Positions 1 to 8,928 of a stretch of DNA of 64,000 nucleotides are shown piece after piece. The first letter of the stretch is position 1; the number at the start of each line of letters is the position of its first letter. The notes beneath the pieces were generated by a model. That model was not told where the DNA came from. It saw only the letters and a list, made by a program, of their open reading frames with translations, and searched no databases. The DNA comes from Erwinia sp. JUb26 (GTDB lineage: Bacteria; Pseudomonadota; Gammaproteobacteria; Enterobacterales; Enterobacteriaceae): contig NZ_RJVB01000011.1 in the NCBI RefSeq assembly GCF_003751505.1, positions 62,001-126,000 on the forward strand, given 5' to 3'. A program made the translations under genes and the position numbers.

Positions 1-853
1 TCGCCTGCGCTTCACGCTCGCGGACCTTCTGCGCCTCGCGGGCTTCACGTTCGGCACGCGCTTTAGCTTCCCGTTCGGCTTTGGCAATTTTGTCGCGCAG
101 GCGGCTTTCGTTCTGCCGCAGTTCCACCAGCTGCGCCTGATCTTTCTCCAGCGACGATTCGAGCGTGGTCAGGGTTTGCTTACGCGCCTGGCGCGCACCC
201 TCCAGCTTTTGCTGCTGCGATTGCTGCTGGTCTAGCAGGGATTTCTGCTGCGCCTGCTTGTCGACCAGGCTGGCTTTTTGCGCCGAGAGATCGCTACGGG
301 TTTGCTTCAGCTCATCGATGGATTTCTGCCGGGCATCATTCAGATAGCCGAAATAGGCCAGCATGCGCTCGCTGCGCTGGCTCTCTTCGCCGCTGAGGAT
401 CAGCTGTAGACCACTGTGCTGGCCCTGGCGGAAAGCGGCATCAAGCTGCTGCGCCAGCATCGATTCCTGCTGCTGTTGCTGCTTCTGAAGCTTATTGATG
501 GAGGCGGTGAGGGAACTGATATCTTTACTCAGCGAACCCAAACCCGACTGCGTTTCCCGCAGCTGGCGGCTGGCCTGGGCAATCACTTTTTCCTGGGCCT
601 GAAGCTGATCGAGAAGCTTGCTGCGCTGCTGCTTTTGCAGCTGGACGCTTTTCTCTTTTTCGGCGATATCCTGCTGGATACTTTGCAGCTGCGACTTGTT
701 GTCTTCGGCGGCGGAAGCAGAAAAAGACCATAACAACGCGCCGGTGCAAAGAACACTGACGGTCAGGATGGACAAGCTTGCACGTAATGACGGCGCGGGT
801 GCCTGCTTGTTACGTGGGGTCCATGAATGTATCACTGTTGCTTTTTCCCTCAT
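1..853 (-). CDS. envC: Murein hydrolase activator EnvC (C-terminal part outside window)
   Basis: EnvC is the periplasmic activator of the amidases AmiA and AmiB that split septal peptidoglycan during division. The visible 284 residues hold a basic N-terminus, a hydrophobic export segment (about residues 28-48, ending SASA before AEDN) and then a long Gln/Lys/Glu-rich coiled coil as in E. coli EnvC, including the conserved stretch AAFRQGQHSGLQLILSGEESQR. The degenerate LytM domain lies beyond base 1. ATG at 853 is the chosen start because it directly precedes the signal sequence; its ribosome site is weak. In E. coli envC follows gpmI in one operon; here only a gpmI tail precedes it, so envC probably depends on a promoter in 930-1190. 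Confidence 0.93.
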   Translation of the reverse strand, partial: MREKATVIHSWTPRNKQAPAPSLRASLSILTVSVLCTGALLWSFSASAAEDNKSQLQSIQQDIAEKEKSVQLQKQQRSKLLDQLQAQEKVIAQASRQLRETQSGLGSLSKDISSLTASINKLQKQQQQQESMLAQQLDAAFRQGQHSGLQLILSGEESQRSERMLAYFGYLNDARQKSIDELKQTRSDLSAQKASLVDKQAQQKSLLDQQQSQQQKLEGARQARKQTLTTLESSLEKDQAQLVELRQNESRLRDKIAKAEREAKARAEREAREAQKVREREAQA

Positions 854-862
854 AGCTTCGGA

Positions 863-928
863 TTATTCCACGATGAACAGCAGCTTACCAGCCATCTCTA
901 CCGGGTTTTCAGTTACTGACAGTAACAG
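863..928 (-). pseudogene. gpmI: Remnant of the 3' end of gpmI (phosphoglycerate mutase)
   Basis: Read on the minus strand in frame to the TAA at 865-863, this piece ends EMAGKLLFIVE-stop. That closely resembles the C-terminus of enterobacterial cofactor-independent phosphoglycerate mutase as I recall it (EMTGKPLFIVE in E. coli), and it lies just before envC, where gpmI sits in E. coli. Residues before it (LLLSVTENPV) only loosely fit. The other 500 or so codons are missing: the gap to yibN is about 350 bases. I infer deletion of gpmI with its tail left behind. The family comparison is from memory, not from a search. Confidence 0.75.
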
Positions 929-1205
929 CCATCGCGACCCAACACGGGATTTTTATGCGGTCGGCGCGCCTCTCAGAAGCGTGCTTGGCGACAGCCGTAA
1001 TGGCGGCTTGCACAACAAATAACCGCTCAAGAACGATACGCCGTTATCTCAGGATAGTATTTTTCACTTAAGGCAACTTTTTTTTGTAATCTGCCGCAGA
1101 AAACATAACTCTGAGGAGCTTATCGACTGTACATGGCAGTCCTGGCAGGTATACTCAGAAGCCTTATTTTTAGCTTATTAACCCTTCCGGGAGTTGTTAC
1201 CCCTC
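929..1205. other. Intergenic region between the gpmI remnant and yibN
   Basis: No gene is visible. The stretch should hold the divergent promoters for envC (minus) and yibN (plus). It is AT-rich near 1055-1110, with a run of eight T at 1079-1086. I recognise no operator and no remains of the gpmI N-terminus. Confidence 0.5.
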
Positions 1206-1637
1206 ATGCAAGATATTATGCAGTTTGCAGGCAATCACACAATTTTAAGTCTGGCGTGGGTTGTTTTGCTGGTTTTGGTGATCGTGACCACGGTTAAGGG
1301 TCTGTTCTCAAAAGTGAAAACGATTAGCCGCGGTGAAGCGACCCGTTTAATCAACAAAGAAGATGCTGTGGTTGTAGATGTGCGTGGGCGCGATGACTTC
1401 CGTAAAGGCCATATTTCGAATGCCGTTAACGTACTGGCTGCAGATATCAAAAAAGGCAGCTTCAGCGAACTGGAAAAACACAAAGCGCAGCCGCTGATTG
1501 TCGTGTGTGCCACCGGCACGTCGGCAAACGAATCCGCGTCGCAGCTGAACGCTGCCGGATTTGCGCAGGTGTACGTGCTGAAAGACGGTATTTCCGGCTG
1601 GAGCGGCGAGAATCTGCCGCTGGTTCGCGGTAAATAA
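1206..1637 (+). CDS. yibN: Rhodanese-like membrane protein YibN
   Basis: A 143-residue protein of exactly the E. coli YibN length. Residues 12-31 form one N-terminal membrane segment and residues 40-140 a rhodanese fold facing the cytoplasm. Unlike E. coli YibN, it has a cysteine (Cys101, VVCATGTSA) at the usual active-loop position, so sulfur transfer is possible but unproven. ATG 1206 was chosen over an upstream in-frame TTG (1194) because it gives the conserved MQ-IMQF start and has GGGAG upstream. It heads the yibN-grxC-secB-gpsA cluster, with only 17 bases before grxC. Confidence 0.93.
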   Translation: MQDIMQFAGNHTILSLAWVVLLVLVIVTTVKGLFSKVKTISRGEATRLINKEDAVVVDVRGRDDFRKGHISNAVNVLAADIKKGSFSELEKHKAQPLIVVCATGTSANESASQLNAAGFAQVYVLKDGISGWSGENLPLVRGK

Positions 1638-1654
1638 ATTTCAGGAGTGTCGGC

Positions 1655-1906
1655 ATGGCTAACATTGAGATCTATACCAAAGCAACCTGTCCTTTCTGCC
1701 ATCGCGCCAAAGCGCTGTTGGATCAGAAAGGAGCGAGCTACCAGGAGATCCCGATTGATGGGGATGCCGATACGCGTGAAGTGATGATTAAACGCAGCGG
1801 CCGGACTACCGTTCCTCAAATTTTTATTGATGCACAGCACATCGGCGGCTGTGACGATCTCTTTGCGCTCGACGGCCGCGGCGGCTTAGACCCGCTGTTA
1901 AAATAG
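1655..1906 (+). CDS. grxC: Glutaredoxin 3
   Basis: An 83-residue class I glutaredoxin, the same length as E. coli Grx3. It reduces disulfides and glutathione mixed disulfides in the cytosol using glutathione. The dithiol active site CPFC is at residues 12-15, followed by the TVPQIFID cis-proline loop and the GGCDDLFAL glutathione-binding segment. It lies between yibN and secB, a conserved order that suggests cotranscription. Confidence 0.97.
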   Translation: MANIEIYTKATCPFCHRAKALLDQKGASYQEIPIDGDADTREVMIKRSGRTTVPQIFIDAQHIGGCDDLFALDGRGGLDPLLK

Positions 1907-1992
1907 TTACGAGCTGAGTACGCACTGAGCGCTCACAGGACGACGAACACTGCGGCACAATAACGGATTATTAACCCATAGGATTACGTATC

Positions 1993-2454
1993 ATGTCAGA
2001 ACAAAACAACACCGAGATGGCTTTCCAGATCCAGCGTATCTACACCAAGGATATTTCTTTTGAAGCGCCAAACGCTCCACAAGTCTTCCAGAAAGAGTGG
2101 GAACCTGAAGTTAAACTGGATCTTGACACCGCGTCGACTCAGCTGGCTGATGACGTCTATGAAGTGGTACTGCGTGTGACCGTTACCGCTACGGTAAACG
2201 ACGAAGCTGCGTTCCTGTGTGAAGTTCAGCAGGCGGGTATCTTCTCCGTCAGCGGTATCGAAGGCACGCAGATGGCCCACTGCCTGGGTGCATACTGCCC
2301 GAATATCCTGTTCCCGTATGCTCGTGAATGCATTACCAGCCTGGTTTCTCGCGGAACCTTCCCGCAGCTAAACCTGGCACCGGTTAACTTCGACGCGCTG
2401 TTTATGAATTATCTGCAGCAGTCAGAAGGTGCAGCGCCGCAGCAGGATGCTTAA
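1993..2454 (+). CDS. secB: Protein-export chaperone SecB
   Basis: SecB is a cytosolic homotetrameric chaperone that keeps secretory precursors unfolded and passes them to SecA. The 153-residue protein matches E. coli SecB (155) throughout, with the acidic N-terminus, the [19 protein letters not shown] strand and the conserved [19 protein letters not shown] block near the C-terminus. Its TAA stop shares its final A with the ATG of gpsA, so the two are translationally linked. Confidence 0.98.
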   Translation: MSEQNNTEMAFQIQRIYTKDISFEAPNAPQVFQKEWEPEVKLDLDTASTQLADDVYEVVLRVTVTATVNDEAAFLCEVQQAGIFSVSGIEGTQMAHCLGAYCPNILFPYARECITSLVSRGTFPQLNLAPVNFDALFMNYLQQSEGAAPQQDA

Positions 2455-3473
2455 TGCGTAGCTCTCATGCTTCCATGAGCGTCATCGGTGCCGGCTCGTA
2501 CGGCACCGCCCTGGCGATTACGCTGGCCCGAAACGGCCACGAGGTGGTGCTGTGGGGGCATAACCCGCAGCATCAGGCACAGCTACAGGCCGATCGCTGC
2601 AATACCGCTTTTCTTCCCGATGTGCCTTTCCCCGATACCCTTCAGATAGAAACCGACCTGGCGAACGCGATTGCTGCCAGCCGGGATTTGCTGGTGGTCG
2701 TGCCCAGCCACGTATTCGGTGACGTTTTGCAGCAGATCAAACCGCATCTGCGTGCGGATTCCCGCCTGGTATGGGCGACAAAAGGCCTGGAGAAAGAGAC
2801 CGGCCGTCTGCTGCAGGATGTGGCGCGCGAGATCCTCGGTGATGCGATCCCGCTGGCGGTGATTTCCGGCCCGACCTTTGCCAAAGAGCTGGCTGCGGGG
2901 CTGCCAACGGCGATTGCCCTGGCGGCAACCGACAGCACGTTCGCGGATGAGATACAGCAGCTGCTGCACTGTGGTAAAAGCTTCCGGGTCTATAACAACC
3001 CTGATTTTATCGGCGTCCAGCTCGGTGGTGCGGTGAAGAACGTCATCGCTATCGGAGCGGGAATGTCGGATGGTATAGGCTTTGGTGCCAATGCCCGTAC
3101 GGCGCTGATTACCCGAGGTCTGGCTGAAATGAGCCGCCTGGGAGCCGCGCTGGGAGCCGATCCCACCACGTTTATGGGCATGGCGGGTCTGGGCGACCTG
3201 GTGCTGACCTGTACCGACAATCAGTCGCGCAATCGTCGTTTCGGCATGATGCTGGGACAGGGTGCGGATGTTGAGGGTGCTCAGCACACCATCGGCCAGG
3301 TGGTGGAAGGCTTCCGCAATACCAAAGAAGTGAAAGCCCTGGCGGCGCGTTTCGGTGTTGAAATGCCGATCACCGAGCAGATTTATCAGGTCCTTTACTG
3401 TGGTAAAAATGCGCGTGAGGCGGCGTTAAGCCTGCTTGGGCGTACCAGAAAAGATGAGAACAGCGGTAGCTGA
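2454..3473 (+). CDS. gpsA: Glycerol-3-phosphate dehydrogenase [NAD(P)+]
   Basis: Cytosolic GpsA reduces dihydroxyacetone phosphate to sn-glycerol 3-phosphate for phospholipid synthesis. Its 339 residues equal the E. coli length. The Rossmann motif [10 protein letters not shown] begins near residue 12; the [15 protein letters not shown] and [15 protein letters not shown] blocks carry the substrate and catalytic lysines. The start overlaps the secB stop by one base. A strong terminator follows at 3501. Confidence 0.98.
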   Translation: MRSSHASMSVIGAGSYGTALAITLARNGHEVVLWGHNPQHQAQLQADRCNTAFLPDVPFPDTLQIETDLANAIAASRDLLVVVPSHVFGDVLQQIKPHLRADSRLVWATKGLEKETGRLLQDVAREILGDAIPLAVISGPTFAKELAAGLPTAIALAATDSTFADEIQQLLHCGKSFRVYNNPDFIGVQLGGAVKNVIAIGAGMSDGIGFGANARTALITRGLAEMSRLGAALGADPTTFMGMAGLGDLVLTCTDNQSRNRRFGMMLGQGADVEGAQHTIGQVVEGFRNTKEVKALAARFGVEMPITEQIYQVLYCGKNAREAALSLLGRTRKDENSGS

Positions 3474-3500
3474 ATTCACGTTCATCGTGCCGTCGTCTGC

Positions 3501-3526
3501 TGGCGCCCTGACCGGGCGCCATTTTT
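3501..3526 (+). terminator. Rho-independent terminator after gpsA
   Basis: An 8-bp perfect stem, TGGCGCCC (3501-3508) with GGGCGCCA (3514-3521), a 5-base loop and five T. It lies between gpsA and cysE, so cysE transcription is either read-through or from its own promoter. Confidence 0.88.
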
Positions 3527-3541
3527 AATGGGGAGTGAGTC

Positions 3542-4363
3542 ATGTCGTGTGTAGAGCCTGAACTGATCTGGGATAACATCAAAACGGAAGCGCGAGCGCT
3601 GGCCGATTGTGAACCTATGCTGGCCAGTTTTTACCACGCAACCCTGCTCAAGCATGACGATCTCGGCAGCGCGCTGAGCTATATGCTGGCCAACAAGCTG
3701 GCAAATCCGATCATGCCGGCGATTGCCATCCGCGAAGTGATTCAGGATGCCTATTCGCAGGACCCCTCGATGATCGTCTCCGCCGCCTGCGACATTCAGG
3801 CGGTGCGCCAGCGTGACCCGGCGGTCGATAAATACTCGACGCCGTTACTCTATCTGAAAGGTTTCCACGCGCTGCAGGCGCATCGCATTGGCCACTGGCT
3901 GTGGCATCAGGGACGCCGTGCGCTGGCGGTGTACCTGCAAAACGAAGTGTCCGTGTCGTTTGCCGTGGACATTCACCCGGCGGCGAAAATCGGGCGAGGC
4001 ATCATGCTCGACCATGCCACGGGGATCGTCGTGGGTGAAACGGCGGTGATTGAAGACGATGTTTCTATCCTGCAGTCCGTTACCCTCGGCGGTACCGGTA
4101 AAACCAGCGGCGATCGCCACCCGAAGATACGTCAGGGGGTGATGATTGGCGCGGGCGCGAAGATCCTCGGCAATATCGAAGTGGGTCAGGGTGCGAAGAT
4201 CGGCGCGGGTTCCGTCGTATTGCAGCCGGTGCCGCCACACACGACTGCGGCTGGGGTTCCGGCACGCATTGTCGGCAAGCCAAACAGCGACATGCCGTCA
4301 ATGGATATGGACCAGCACTTTAACGGCATGGTGCCGGGCTTTGAGTTCGGCGACGGGATCTGA
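3542..4363 (+). CDS. cysE: Serine O-acetyltransferase
   Basis: CysE acetylates L-serine with acetyl-CoA, the first committed step of cysteine synthesis, and is usually feedback-inhibited by cysteine. The 273 residues equal E. coli CysE. An alpha-helical N-terminal domain (1-140) precedes a left-handed beta-helix of hexapeptide repeats (about 145-245, including DIHPAAKIGRGIMLDHATG, with the catalytic His of LDHATG). ATG 3542 follows GGGGAG at a good distance. Confidence 0.98.
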   Translation: MSCVEPELIWDNIKTEARALADCEPMLASFYHATLLKHDDLGSALSYMLANKLANPIMPAIAIREVIQDAYSQDPSMIVSAACDIQAVRQRDPAVDKYSTPLLYLKGFHALQAHRIGHWLWHQGRRALAVYLQNEVSVSFAVDIHPAAKIGRGIMLDHATGIVVGETAVIEDDVSILQSVTLGGTGKTSGDRHPKIRQGVMIGAGAKILGNIEVGQGAKIGAGSVVLQPVPPHTTAAGVPARIVGKPNSDMPSMDMDQHFNGMVPGFEFGDGI

Positions 4364-4377
4364 GCCAGGCTCAGATC
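4357..4377. other. Hairpin between convergent cysE and trmL
   Basis: A near-perfect dyad, GATCTGAGCC (4357-4366) and GGCTCAGATC (4368-4377), overlaps the cysE stop and ends one base before the trmL stop. There is no T-run on either side, so I do not call an intrinsic terminator; it could protect 3' ends. Confidence 0.5.
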
Positions 4378-4851
4378 TCAGCTTCTCAGCAACGCACCTG
4401 CATAGCCCAGCTGCCGCCACGCTTCATACACCACCACCGACACCGCATTTGACAGGTTCATGCTGCGGCTGTCGGCCATCATCGGAATACGAATTTTTTG
4501 CTGTGCGGGCAGGGCATCCAGAATGCTGGCCGGCAGGCCGCGCGTTTCCGGGCCAAACAGCAGATAATCGCCATCCTGATAGCTTACCGCGCTGTGCGCA
4601 GGGGTTCCCTTGGTGGTCAGTGCAAACAGGCGCTCAGGCGCTTCTGCGGCGACAAACGCCCCATAGTTGGCGTGATGCTTAATGGCGGTGAATTCGTGGT
4701 AGTCCAGCCCGGCGCGGCGCAGTCGTTTATCATCCCAGGCAAAACCCAGTGGTTCGATAAGATGCAGCTGAAAGCCGGTATTGGCGCACAGGCGGATGAT
4801 ATTGCCGGTATTCGGCGGGATTTCAGGTTCGAATAAAACGATATGTAGCAT
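4378..4851 (-). CDS. trmL: tRNA (cytidine/uridine 34-2'-O)-methyltransferase TrmL
   Basis: A 157-residue SPOUT methyltransferase, the E. coli TrmL (YibK) length. It methylates the 2'-O of the wobble base of the two tRNA-Leu isoacceptors using S-adenosylmethionine. The N-terminal [17 protein letters not shown] block and the C-terminal trefoil-knot signatures [11 protein letters not shown] and [18 protein letters not shown] are clear. It is convergent with cysE, as in E. coli, but followed by cpxA, whereas in E. coli these two loci are far apart. Confidence 0.96.
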   Translation of the reverse strand: MLHIVLFEPEIPPNTGNIIRLCANTGFQLHLIEPLGFAWDDKRLRRAGLDYHEFTAIKHHANYGAFVAAEAPERLFALTTKGTPAHSAVSYQDGDYLLFGPETRGLPASILDALPAQQKIRIPMMADSRSMNLSNAVSVVVYEAWRQLGYAGALLRS

Positions 4852-4855
4852 GGAA

Positions 4856-4877
4856 CGGCCCTCTGATACGAGGGCCG
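4856..4877. other. Hairpin in the cpxA-trmL gap
   Basis: CGGCCCTC (4856-4863) pairs perfectly with GAGGGCCG (4870-4877) around a 6-base loop. On the minus strand it lies between the cpxA stop and the trmL ATG, without a T-run after it. It may weaken read-through from cpxRA or affect trmL translation; function unknown. Confidence 0.5.
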
Positions 4878-4889
4878 CAGGATAGCAAA

Positions 4890-6269
4890 TTATTCGTGCT
4901 GAGTGGTATACAGCGGTAGCCAGATGGTCAGCCGCAGCCCGCCGAGCGGGCTGTCATCGGCCTTGACCCAGCCGTGGTGCTGCTGAATGGCATTTTCCAC
5001 AATTGCCAGCCCCAGTCCGGTCCCGCCCGATTCGCGGTCACGGGCCTCGTCGGTACGGTAGAACGGCCGGAAAATCTGTTCCCGATCCTCCGGACTGACG
5101 CCCGGACCATCATCATCCACATGAACGGTGACGCCTTTTTTATCGACCGAGAAGCTGACCGAAATTTTGCTGTGCGAGTAGCGCAGGGCGTTACGTACGA
5201 TGTTTTCCAGCGCGCTGTCGAGCGTGCTGGGGTTACCGTATAGCGGCCACGGACCCGGTGGATAAGGCACCTCCAGCGACTTGCCCATCTGTTCCGCTTC
5301 GAACTTCGCGTCTTCCAGTACATCCGACCACAGGTGATTGGCTTTTATCGCCTCGCTGACCAGCGCATTTTTGTGCTGAGTTCGCGAGAGCACGAGCAGA
5401 TCGTTGATCATGCCGTCCAGGCGCTGGGCCTCCATCTCAATACGCTCCAGTTCTTTGGCTTCGCCGTGGCGCCGCCGCATCAGTGCGGTGGCAAGCTGCA
5501 GGCGCGTTAGCGGGGTACGCAGCTCATGCGAAATGTCGGATAACAGCCGCTGCTGTGAGGTCATCATCCGTTCCAGCGCGCTGACCATCTGATTGAAGCT
5601 GGCCCCCGCGGCAAGGAATTCCTGCGGCCCGGCTTCCAGTTCCGGGCGCTGGCGTAAGTTTCCGGCGGCAACATCATCCGCGGCGTGTTTCAGCTTGCGC
5701 GCGGGTTTTGCCAGACTCCATGCCAGCCAGAGTAGCAGGGGCGAACTGATCAGCATGGTGACGATCAGCAGCAGCAGCGGCCGGTCAAACAGCAGGTTGA
5801 TAAAGTCGAGCTGAGAATTACTGGCAGGACGGATCAGGTAAAGCTGATAGCTGTCTTCCCCATCGCGCACGGAGAACGGGCCCGCCATTTCCAGGCGGCC
5901 ATATTTTTTCTTCTGCGGCTGATCGGCGTTATCGGACTGGCCGATAAAATTACGGATCACCTGCATTTCATTGTGCTGCGCGCCAATCACCCGGCCTTCA
6001 CTGGTGACCAGCAACAGACGCTGGCCGGGGGGAGCCCACTTGTCAATTGCGCGAAACAGCCTGCGCCACCACATCAAGTCGTTGGGCGGATCCTGTGACA
6101 GTTCCGCCTCAACGTGCTGCTCAATCATTACTCCCTGCCGCTCCTCGCTGTCCAGCAGCGGCGTCATCTGGCGGGAGTCGAGTTTTGGCAGCATTAACAC
6201 CAACATCAGCACCAGTGCCAGCGTCAGCCAGAATATGGCAAAGATACGGGTGGTCAGGCTGGATATCAT
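4890..6269 (-). CDS. cpxA: Envelope-stress sensor histidine kinase CpxA
   Basis: CpxA is the inner-membrane sensor kinase of the Cpx response, phosphorylating CpxR when envelope proteins misfold. The 459-residue product has TM1 (about 8-28), a periplasmic sensor domain (29-163), TM2 (164-186), a HAMP linker, the phospho-acceptor box [13 protein letters not shown] (His248 by E. coli numbering) and ATPase boxes NALRYS, DDDGPGV and GGTGLGLAI. The start at 6269 gives an ATGA overlap with the cpxR stop and the conserved [11 protein letters not shown] start. An in-frame extension upstream to 6317 lies inside cpxR and is unlikely. Confidence 0.98.
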   Translation of the reverse strand: MISSLTTRIFAIFWLTLALVLMLVLMLPKLDSRQMTPLLDSEERQGVMIEQHVEAELSQDPPNDLMWWRRLFRAIDKWAPPGQRLLLVTSEGRVIGAQHNEMQVIRNFIGQSDNADQPQKKKYGRLEMAGPFSVRDGEDSYQLYLIRPASNSQLDFINLLFDRPLLLLIVTMLISSPLLLWLAWSLAKPARKLKHAADDVAAGNLRQRPELEAGPQEFLAAGASFNQMVSALERMMTSQQRLLSDISHELRTPLTRLQLATALMRRRHGEAKELERIEMEAQRLDGMINDLLVLSRTQHKNALVSEAIKANHLWSDVLEDAKFEAEQMGKSLEVPYPPGPWPLYGNPSTLDSALENIVRNALRYSHSKISVSFSVDKKGVTVHVDDDGPGVSPEDREQIFRPFYRTDEARDRESGGTGLGLAIVENAIQQHHGWVKADDSPLGGLRLTIWLPLYTTQHE

Positions 6270-6964
6270 GTTGCGGATACCATCAGATAGCCACGTCCGC
6301 GCAGCGTTTTGAACCATGGATGCTCATCTTTGCGCTCCGGCAGTTTGCGCCGCAGATTTGAGATATGCATATCGATGGCGCGGTCGAACGGGGTCAGGCG
6401 CTTGCCAAGCACTTCCTGACTCAGATGTTCACGTGAAACCACCTGGCCTAAGTGCTGCGCCAGCAGGTAAAGCAGTGTGAATTCTGTTCCGGTCAGATCC
6501 AGCGTCACGCCGTCGAAGCTGGCTTCCTGACGTCCAGGGTTCAGACGCAGTAAATCCACCTCTAGCGTTGGCGAACTGTTGTCGTGCTGTTGCTGCTGCT
6601 CACTCCAGTTGGAGCGGCGCAGAATGGCACGAATGCGCGCGACCAGTTCGCGGTCGTTGAACGGTTTTGGCAGGTAATCATCCGCACCCAGCTCCAGACC
6701 GAGTACGCGGTCCAGTTCGCTGCCGCGAGCGGTTAGCATAATCACCGGCGTCTGATGTTGTTGACGCAGTTCTTTCAGGGTATCAATGCCGTTTTTCTTT
6801 GGCATCATCACATCCAGCAATAGCAGGTCCACACTGCTATCCAGCAGCGCCAGCGCCTGTTCACCGTCACCGGCAACCAGCACATTGAAGCCTTCCATTT
6901 CCAGCAATTCTTTCAGCAGCGAAGTCAATTCGCGGTCATCGTCAACCAACAGGATTTTATTCAT
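6266..6964 (-). CDS. cpxR: Response regulator CpxR
   Basis: A 232-residue OmpR-family regulator, the E. coli CpxR length. The receiver domain (1-120) has DDD near residues 8-10, the phospho-acceptor Asp51 (LLLLDVMMPKKNG) and Lys of PKPF; a winged-helix DNA-binding domain occupies about 133-230. Phosphorylated CpxR binds GTAAA-N5-GTAAA boxes; one lies 55 bases upstream of this gene and also serves the divergent cpxP. It is translationally coupled to cpxA. Confidence 0.98.
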   Translation of the reverse strand: MNKILLVDDDRELTSLLKELLEMEGFNVLVAGDGEQALALLDSSVDLLLLDVMMPKKNGIDTLKELRQQHQTPVIMLTARGSELDRVLGLELGADDYLPKPFNDRELVARIRAILRRSNWSEQQQQHDNSSPTLEVDLLRLNPGRQEASFDGVTLDLTGTEFTLLYLLAQHLGQVVSREHLSQEVLGKRLTPFDRAIDMHISNLRRKLPERKDEHPWFKTLRGRGYLMVSAT

Positions 6965-7019
6965 CTTTTATTGCCCTCCGCAGGCAAAATACCGTGAACG
7001 AACGCGCTCAATCTATGAC

Positions 7020-7034
7020 TTTACGTAGTTTTAC
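7020..7034 (-). promoter_or_regulatory. CpxR box between cpxR and cpxP
   Basis: The minus strand reads GTAAA-ACTAC-GTAAA, a perfect match to the CpxR consensus GTAAA-N5-GTAAA. Its place between divergent cpxRA and cpxP fits autoregulation and strong Cpx induction of cpxP. Confidence 0.9.
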
Positions 7035-7116
7035 ACCCCCTGACGCTTGTTTGCAGCAGGCCCCGTAGACTGAATCTCGTTGAATCGAAATACGGAAACA
7101 AACTTGGGAGTAAACG

Positions 7117-7626
7117 ATGCGCAGAGTTACCGCCGTCGTTGCGGTTCCGGCGCTGGTGCTTAGCCTCTCCACCGCATGGGCTGCTGACGCTACGACGAAT
7201 GACGAGATGCATCACAATGATGGAGCAGGCAGCACACTCAGGCTGGTTCCGCAAAATCACATGTTTGATGGCATCAATTTAACGGAGCAGCAGCGTCAGC
7301 AACTACGCGATCTGATGCAGCAGGCCCGGCACGATCGTTCTCCTATAAGTATTAACGATTTAGAGCAACTGCACGAACTGATTATTGCAGATAAATTCGA
7401 TCAGGCAGCCTATGAGGCTCAGGTGGAAAAAATAGCGCAGGCAGAGGTTGGACGTCAGGTCGAGATGGCCCGGGTACGCAACCAGATGTATCACCTGTTA
7501 ACACCGCAGCAGCAGGCTGTTTTAGAACAGAAACATCAGCAGCGCATCGATGAATTGCGCAAGCTAACGAACTCGCAGCAGGCTTCGCCTCTGCAGGCAG
7601 TACGTAACACCAGCAGTAACCCGTAA
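7117..7626 (+). CDS. cpxP: Periplasmic Cpx adaptor/inhibitor CpxP
   Basis: CpxP is a periplasmic Spy-like dimer that restrains CpxA and delivers misfolded pilins to DegP. The 169-residue precursor (E. coli 166) has a signal peptide (about 1-23, ending TAWA-A) and the family's two LTxxQ motifs, LTEQQRQQLRDLM and LTPQQQAVLEQ. The region between is shorter in homology than these motifs. It is divergent from cpxRA with a perfect CpxR box in the gap, and its 3' end carries the CpxQ sRNA. Confidence 0.96.
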   Translation: MRRVTAVVAVPALVLSLSTAWAADATTNDEMHHNDGAGSTLRLVPQNHMFDGINLTEQQRQQLRDLMQQARHDRSPISINDLEQLHELIIADKFDQAAYEAQVEKIAQAEVGRQVEMARVRNQMYHLLTPQQQAVLEQKHQQRIDELRKLTNSQQASPLQAVRNTSSNP

Positions 7627-7649
7627 AGTACCAGTAAATAGTATCCCTG

Positions 7650-7708
7650 TTTTTCCTTGCCATAGACACCATCCCTGTCTTCCCCCTCATGATGAGGGGG
7701 TTTTTTTT
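7650..7708 (+). ncRNA. cpxQ: CpxQ small RNA (3' UTR of cpxP)
   Basis: The sequence just after the cpxP stop closely resembles the CpxQ sRNA of Salmonella and E. coli: TTTTCCTTGCCATAGACACC at the 5' end, then the ATCCCTGTC segment and a terminal hairpin CCCCCTCA/TGAGGGGG (7682-7700) followed by eight T. CpxQ is released from cpxP mRNA by RNase E and uses Hfq to repress envelope-protein mRNAs. The hairpin is also the cpxP terminator. The exact 5' end is inferred from known CpxQ, not seen. Confidence 0.85.
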
Positions 7709-7815
7709 GCCCATCAGATCCTCACGACTCGCTGCAGGTACCGGTCCGCAATAACCGGGACTTTTTTGCGCTTAAATCCAGTATACTGACGGTACTTATC
7801 CTGCCGGAGTGCGTC

Positions 7816-8712
7816 ATGAATCAACGCTATGCTCGGCTGGTCAACTCGGCAGCACTGGCCGCGACGGTTCTTGCTTCGCTGCTGTTGATCATCAAAATTT
7901 TCGCCTGGTGGCACACCGGATCGGTCAGCGTTTTAGCTGCGCTGGTCGACTCGCTGGTGGATATTGCCGCTTCCCTGACCAATCTGCTGGTGGTCCGCTA
8001 CTCGTTGCAGCCTGCCGACGCAGAGCATACCTTTGGCCACGGCAAAGCCGAATCGCTCGCCGCCCTGGCGCAAAGCATGTTTATTTCAGGCTCGGCCCTG
8101 TTTCTGTTTCTTACCGGTCTTCAGCACCTGGCGACGCCCGCGCCGATGCATGCGCCGCTGGTGGGGATGATCGTCACCGTTATTGCGCTGTTTTCTACGC
8201 TTGTCCTGGTGACTTTCCAGCGCTGGGTGGTACGGCATACCCACAGCCAGGCAATTAGAGCGGACATGTTGCACTATCAGTCTGACGTGATTATGAACGG
8301 GGCGATACTGCTGGCGCTTGGCCTGAGCTGGTACGGTTTTCATCGCGCGGATGCGCTGTTTGCTCTGGGCATCGGCGTATGGATCCTCTACAGTGCGCTA
8401 CGGATGGGCTATGAAGCCGTACAGGCGTTGCTGGATCGCGCGCTGCCCGATGAAGAACGGCAGGCCATCGAAGAAATTATTGCCGCGAAGTCCGGCATTC
8501 AGGGGGCGCATGATATTCGCACCCGCCAGTCCGGGCCGACCCGCTTTATTCAGCTCCATCTGGAAATGGATGATGATTTACCTCTGGTTAAGGCGCATAA
8601 GATAGCGGATGAACTGGAGCAGGCGCTGCTGACGCGTTTTCCAGGTTCTGATGTGATTATTCATCAGGATCCGTGCTCCGTGGTGCCAGTGGAGCCAAAG
8701 AATAATTTTTAG
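7816..8712 (+). CDS. fieF: Cation-efflux pump FieF (iron/zinc)
   Basis: FieF (YiiP) is an inner-membrane cation diffusion facilitator exporting Zn2+, Fe2+ and Cd2+ in exchange for protons. The 298 residues (E. coli 300) have six membrane segments and the intramembrane metal site Asp45/Asp49 (LVDSLVD) plus His/Asp of HYQSD; the C-terminal cytoplasmic metal-binding domain ends [11 protein letters not shown] as in E. coli. The order cpxP-fieF-pfkA is conserved. Confidence 0.97.
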   Translation: MNQRYARLVNSAALAATVLASLLLIIKIFAWWHTGSVSVLAALVDSLVDIAASLTNLLVVRYSLQPADAEHTFGHGKAESLAALAQSMFISGSALFLFLTGLQHLATPAPMHAPLVGMIVTVIALFSTLVLVTFQRWVVRHTHSQAIRADMLHYQSDVIMNGAILLALGLSWYGFHRADALFALGIGVWILYSALRMGYEAVQALLDRALPDEERQAIEEIIAAKSGIQGAHDIRTRQSGPTRFIQLHLEMDDDLPLVKAHKIADELEQALLTRFPGSDVIIHQDPCSVVPVEPKNNF

Positions 8713-8799
8713 TAGTAAAGCGTCATGAAATGAATCAGTTAGCTTTGCATCACATAAAACGTGAGTTACCGCAAAAAAAATAGGCAAATCTAGCCTGAC

Positions 8800-8833
8800 C
8801 TGAATCAATTCAGCTAACAAGTTTTGATATACT
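8800..8833 (+). promoter_or_regulatory. pfkA promoter with Cra (FruR) operator
   Basis: CTGAATCAATTCAG (8800-8813) is a palindrome fitting the Cra consensus, and the same sequence precedes pfkA in E. coli as I recall it. A good -10, TATACT, follows at 8828-8833. Cra bound here should repress pfkA until fructose 1-phosphate or fructose bisphosphate releases it. Confidence 0.8.
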
Positions 8834-8928
8834 ATCAGCTTAACTTAGTCGGTTATCTCTTGTGCGCGCGTCCTGCCGCCCCCGGCGTTCAGAATTCAAC
8901 ATTTGCATCAACAAGTTCAGAGGTTGTC

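Noticed and set aside
416-1022. Open frames on the plus strand opposite envC
   Set aside because: They are low-complexity mirror frames of the envC coiled coil; the minus frame has a signal sequence and matches EnvC.
4146-4682. A 178-codon open frame across the cysE-trmL junction
   Set aside because: It is out of frame with two well-supported genes, rich in Arg/Ser/Cys as shadow frames usually are, and has no ribosome site.
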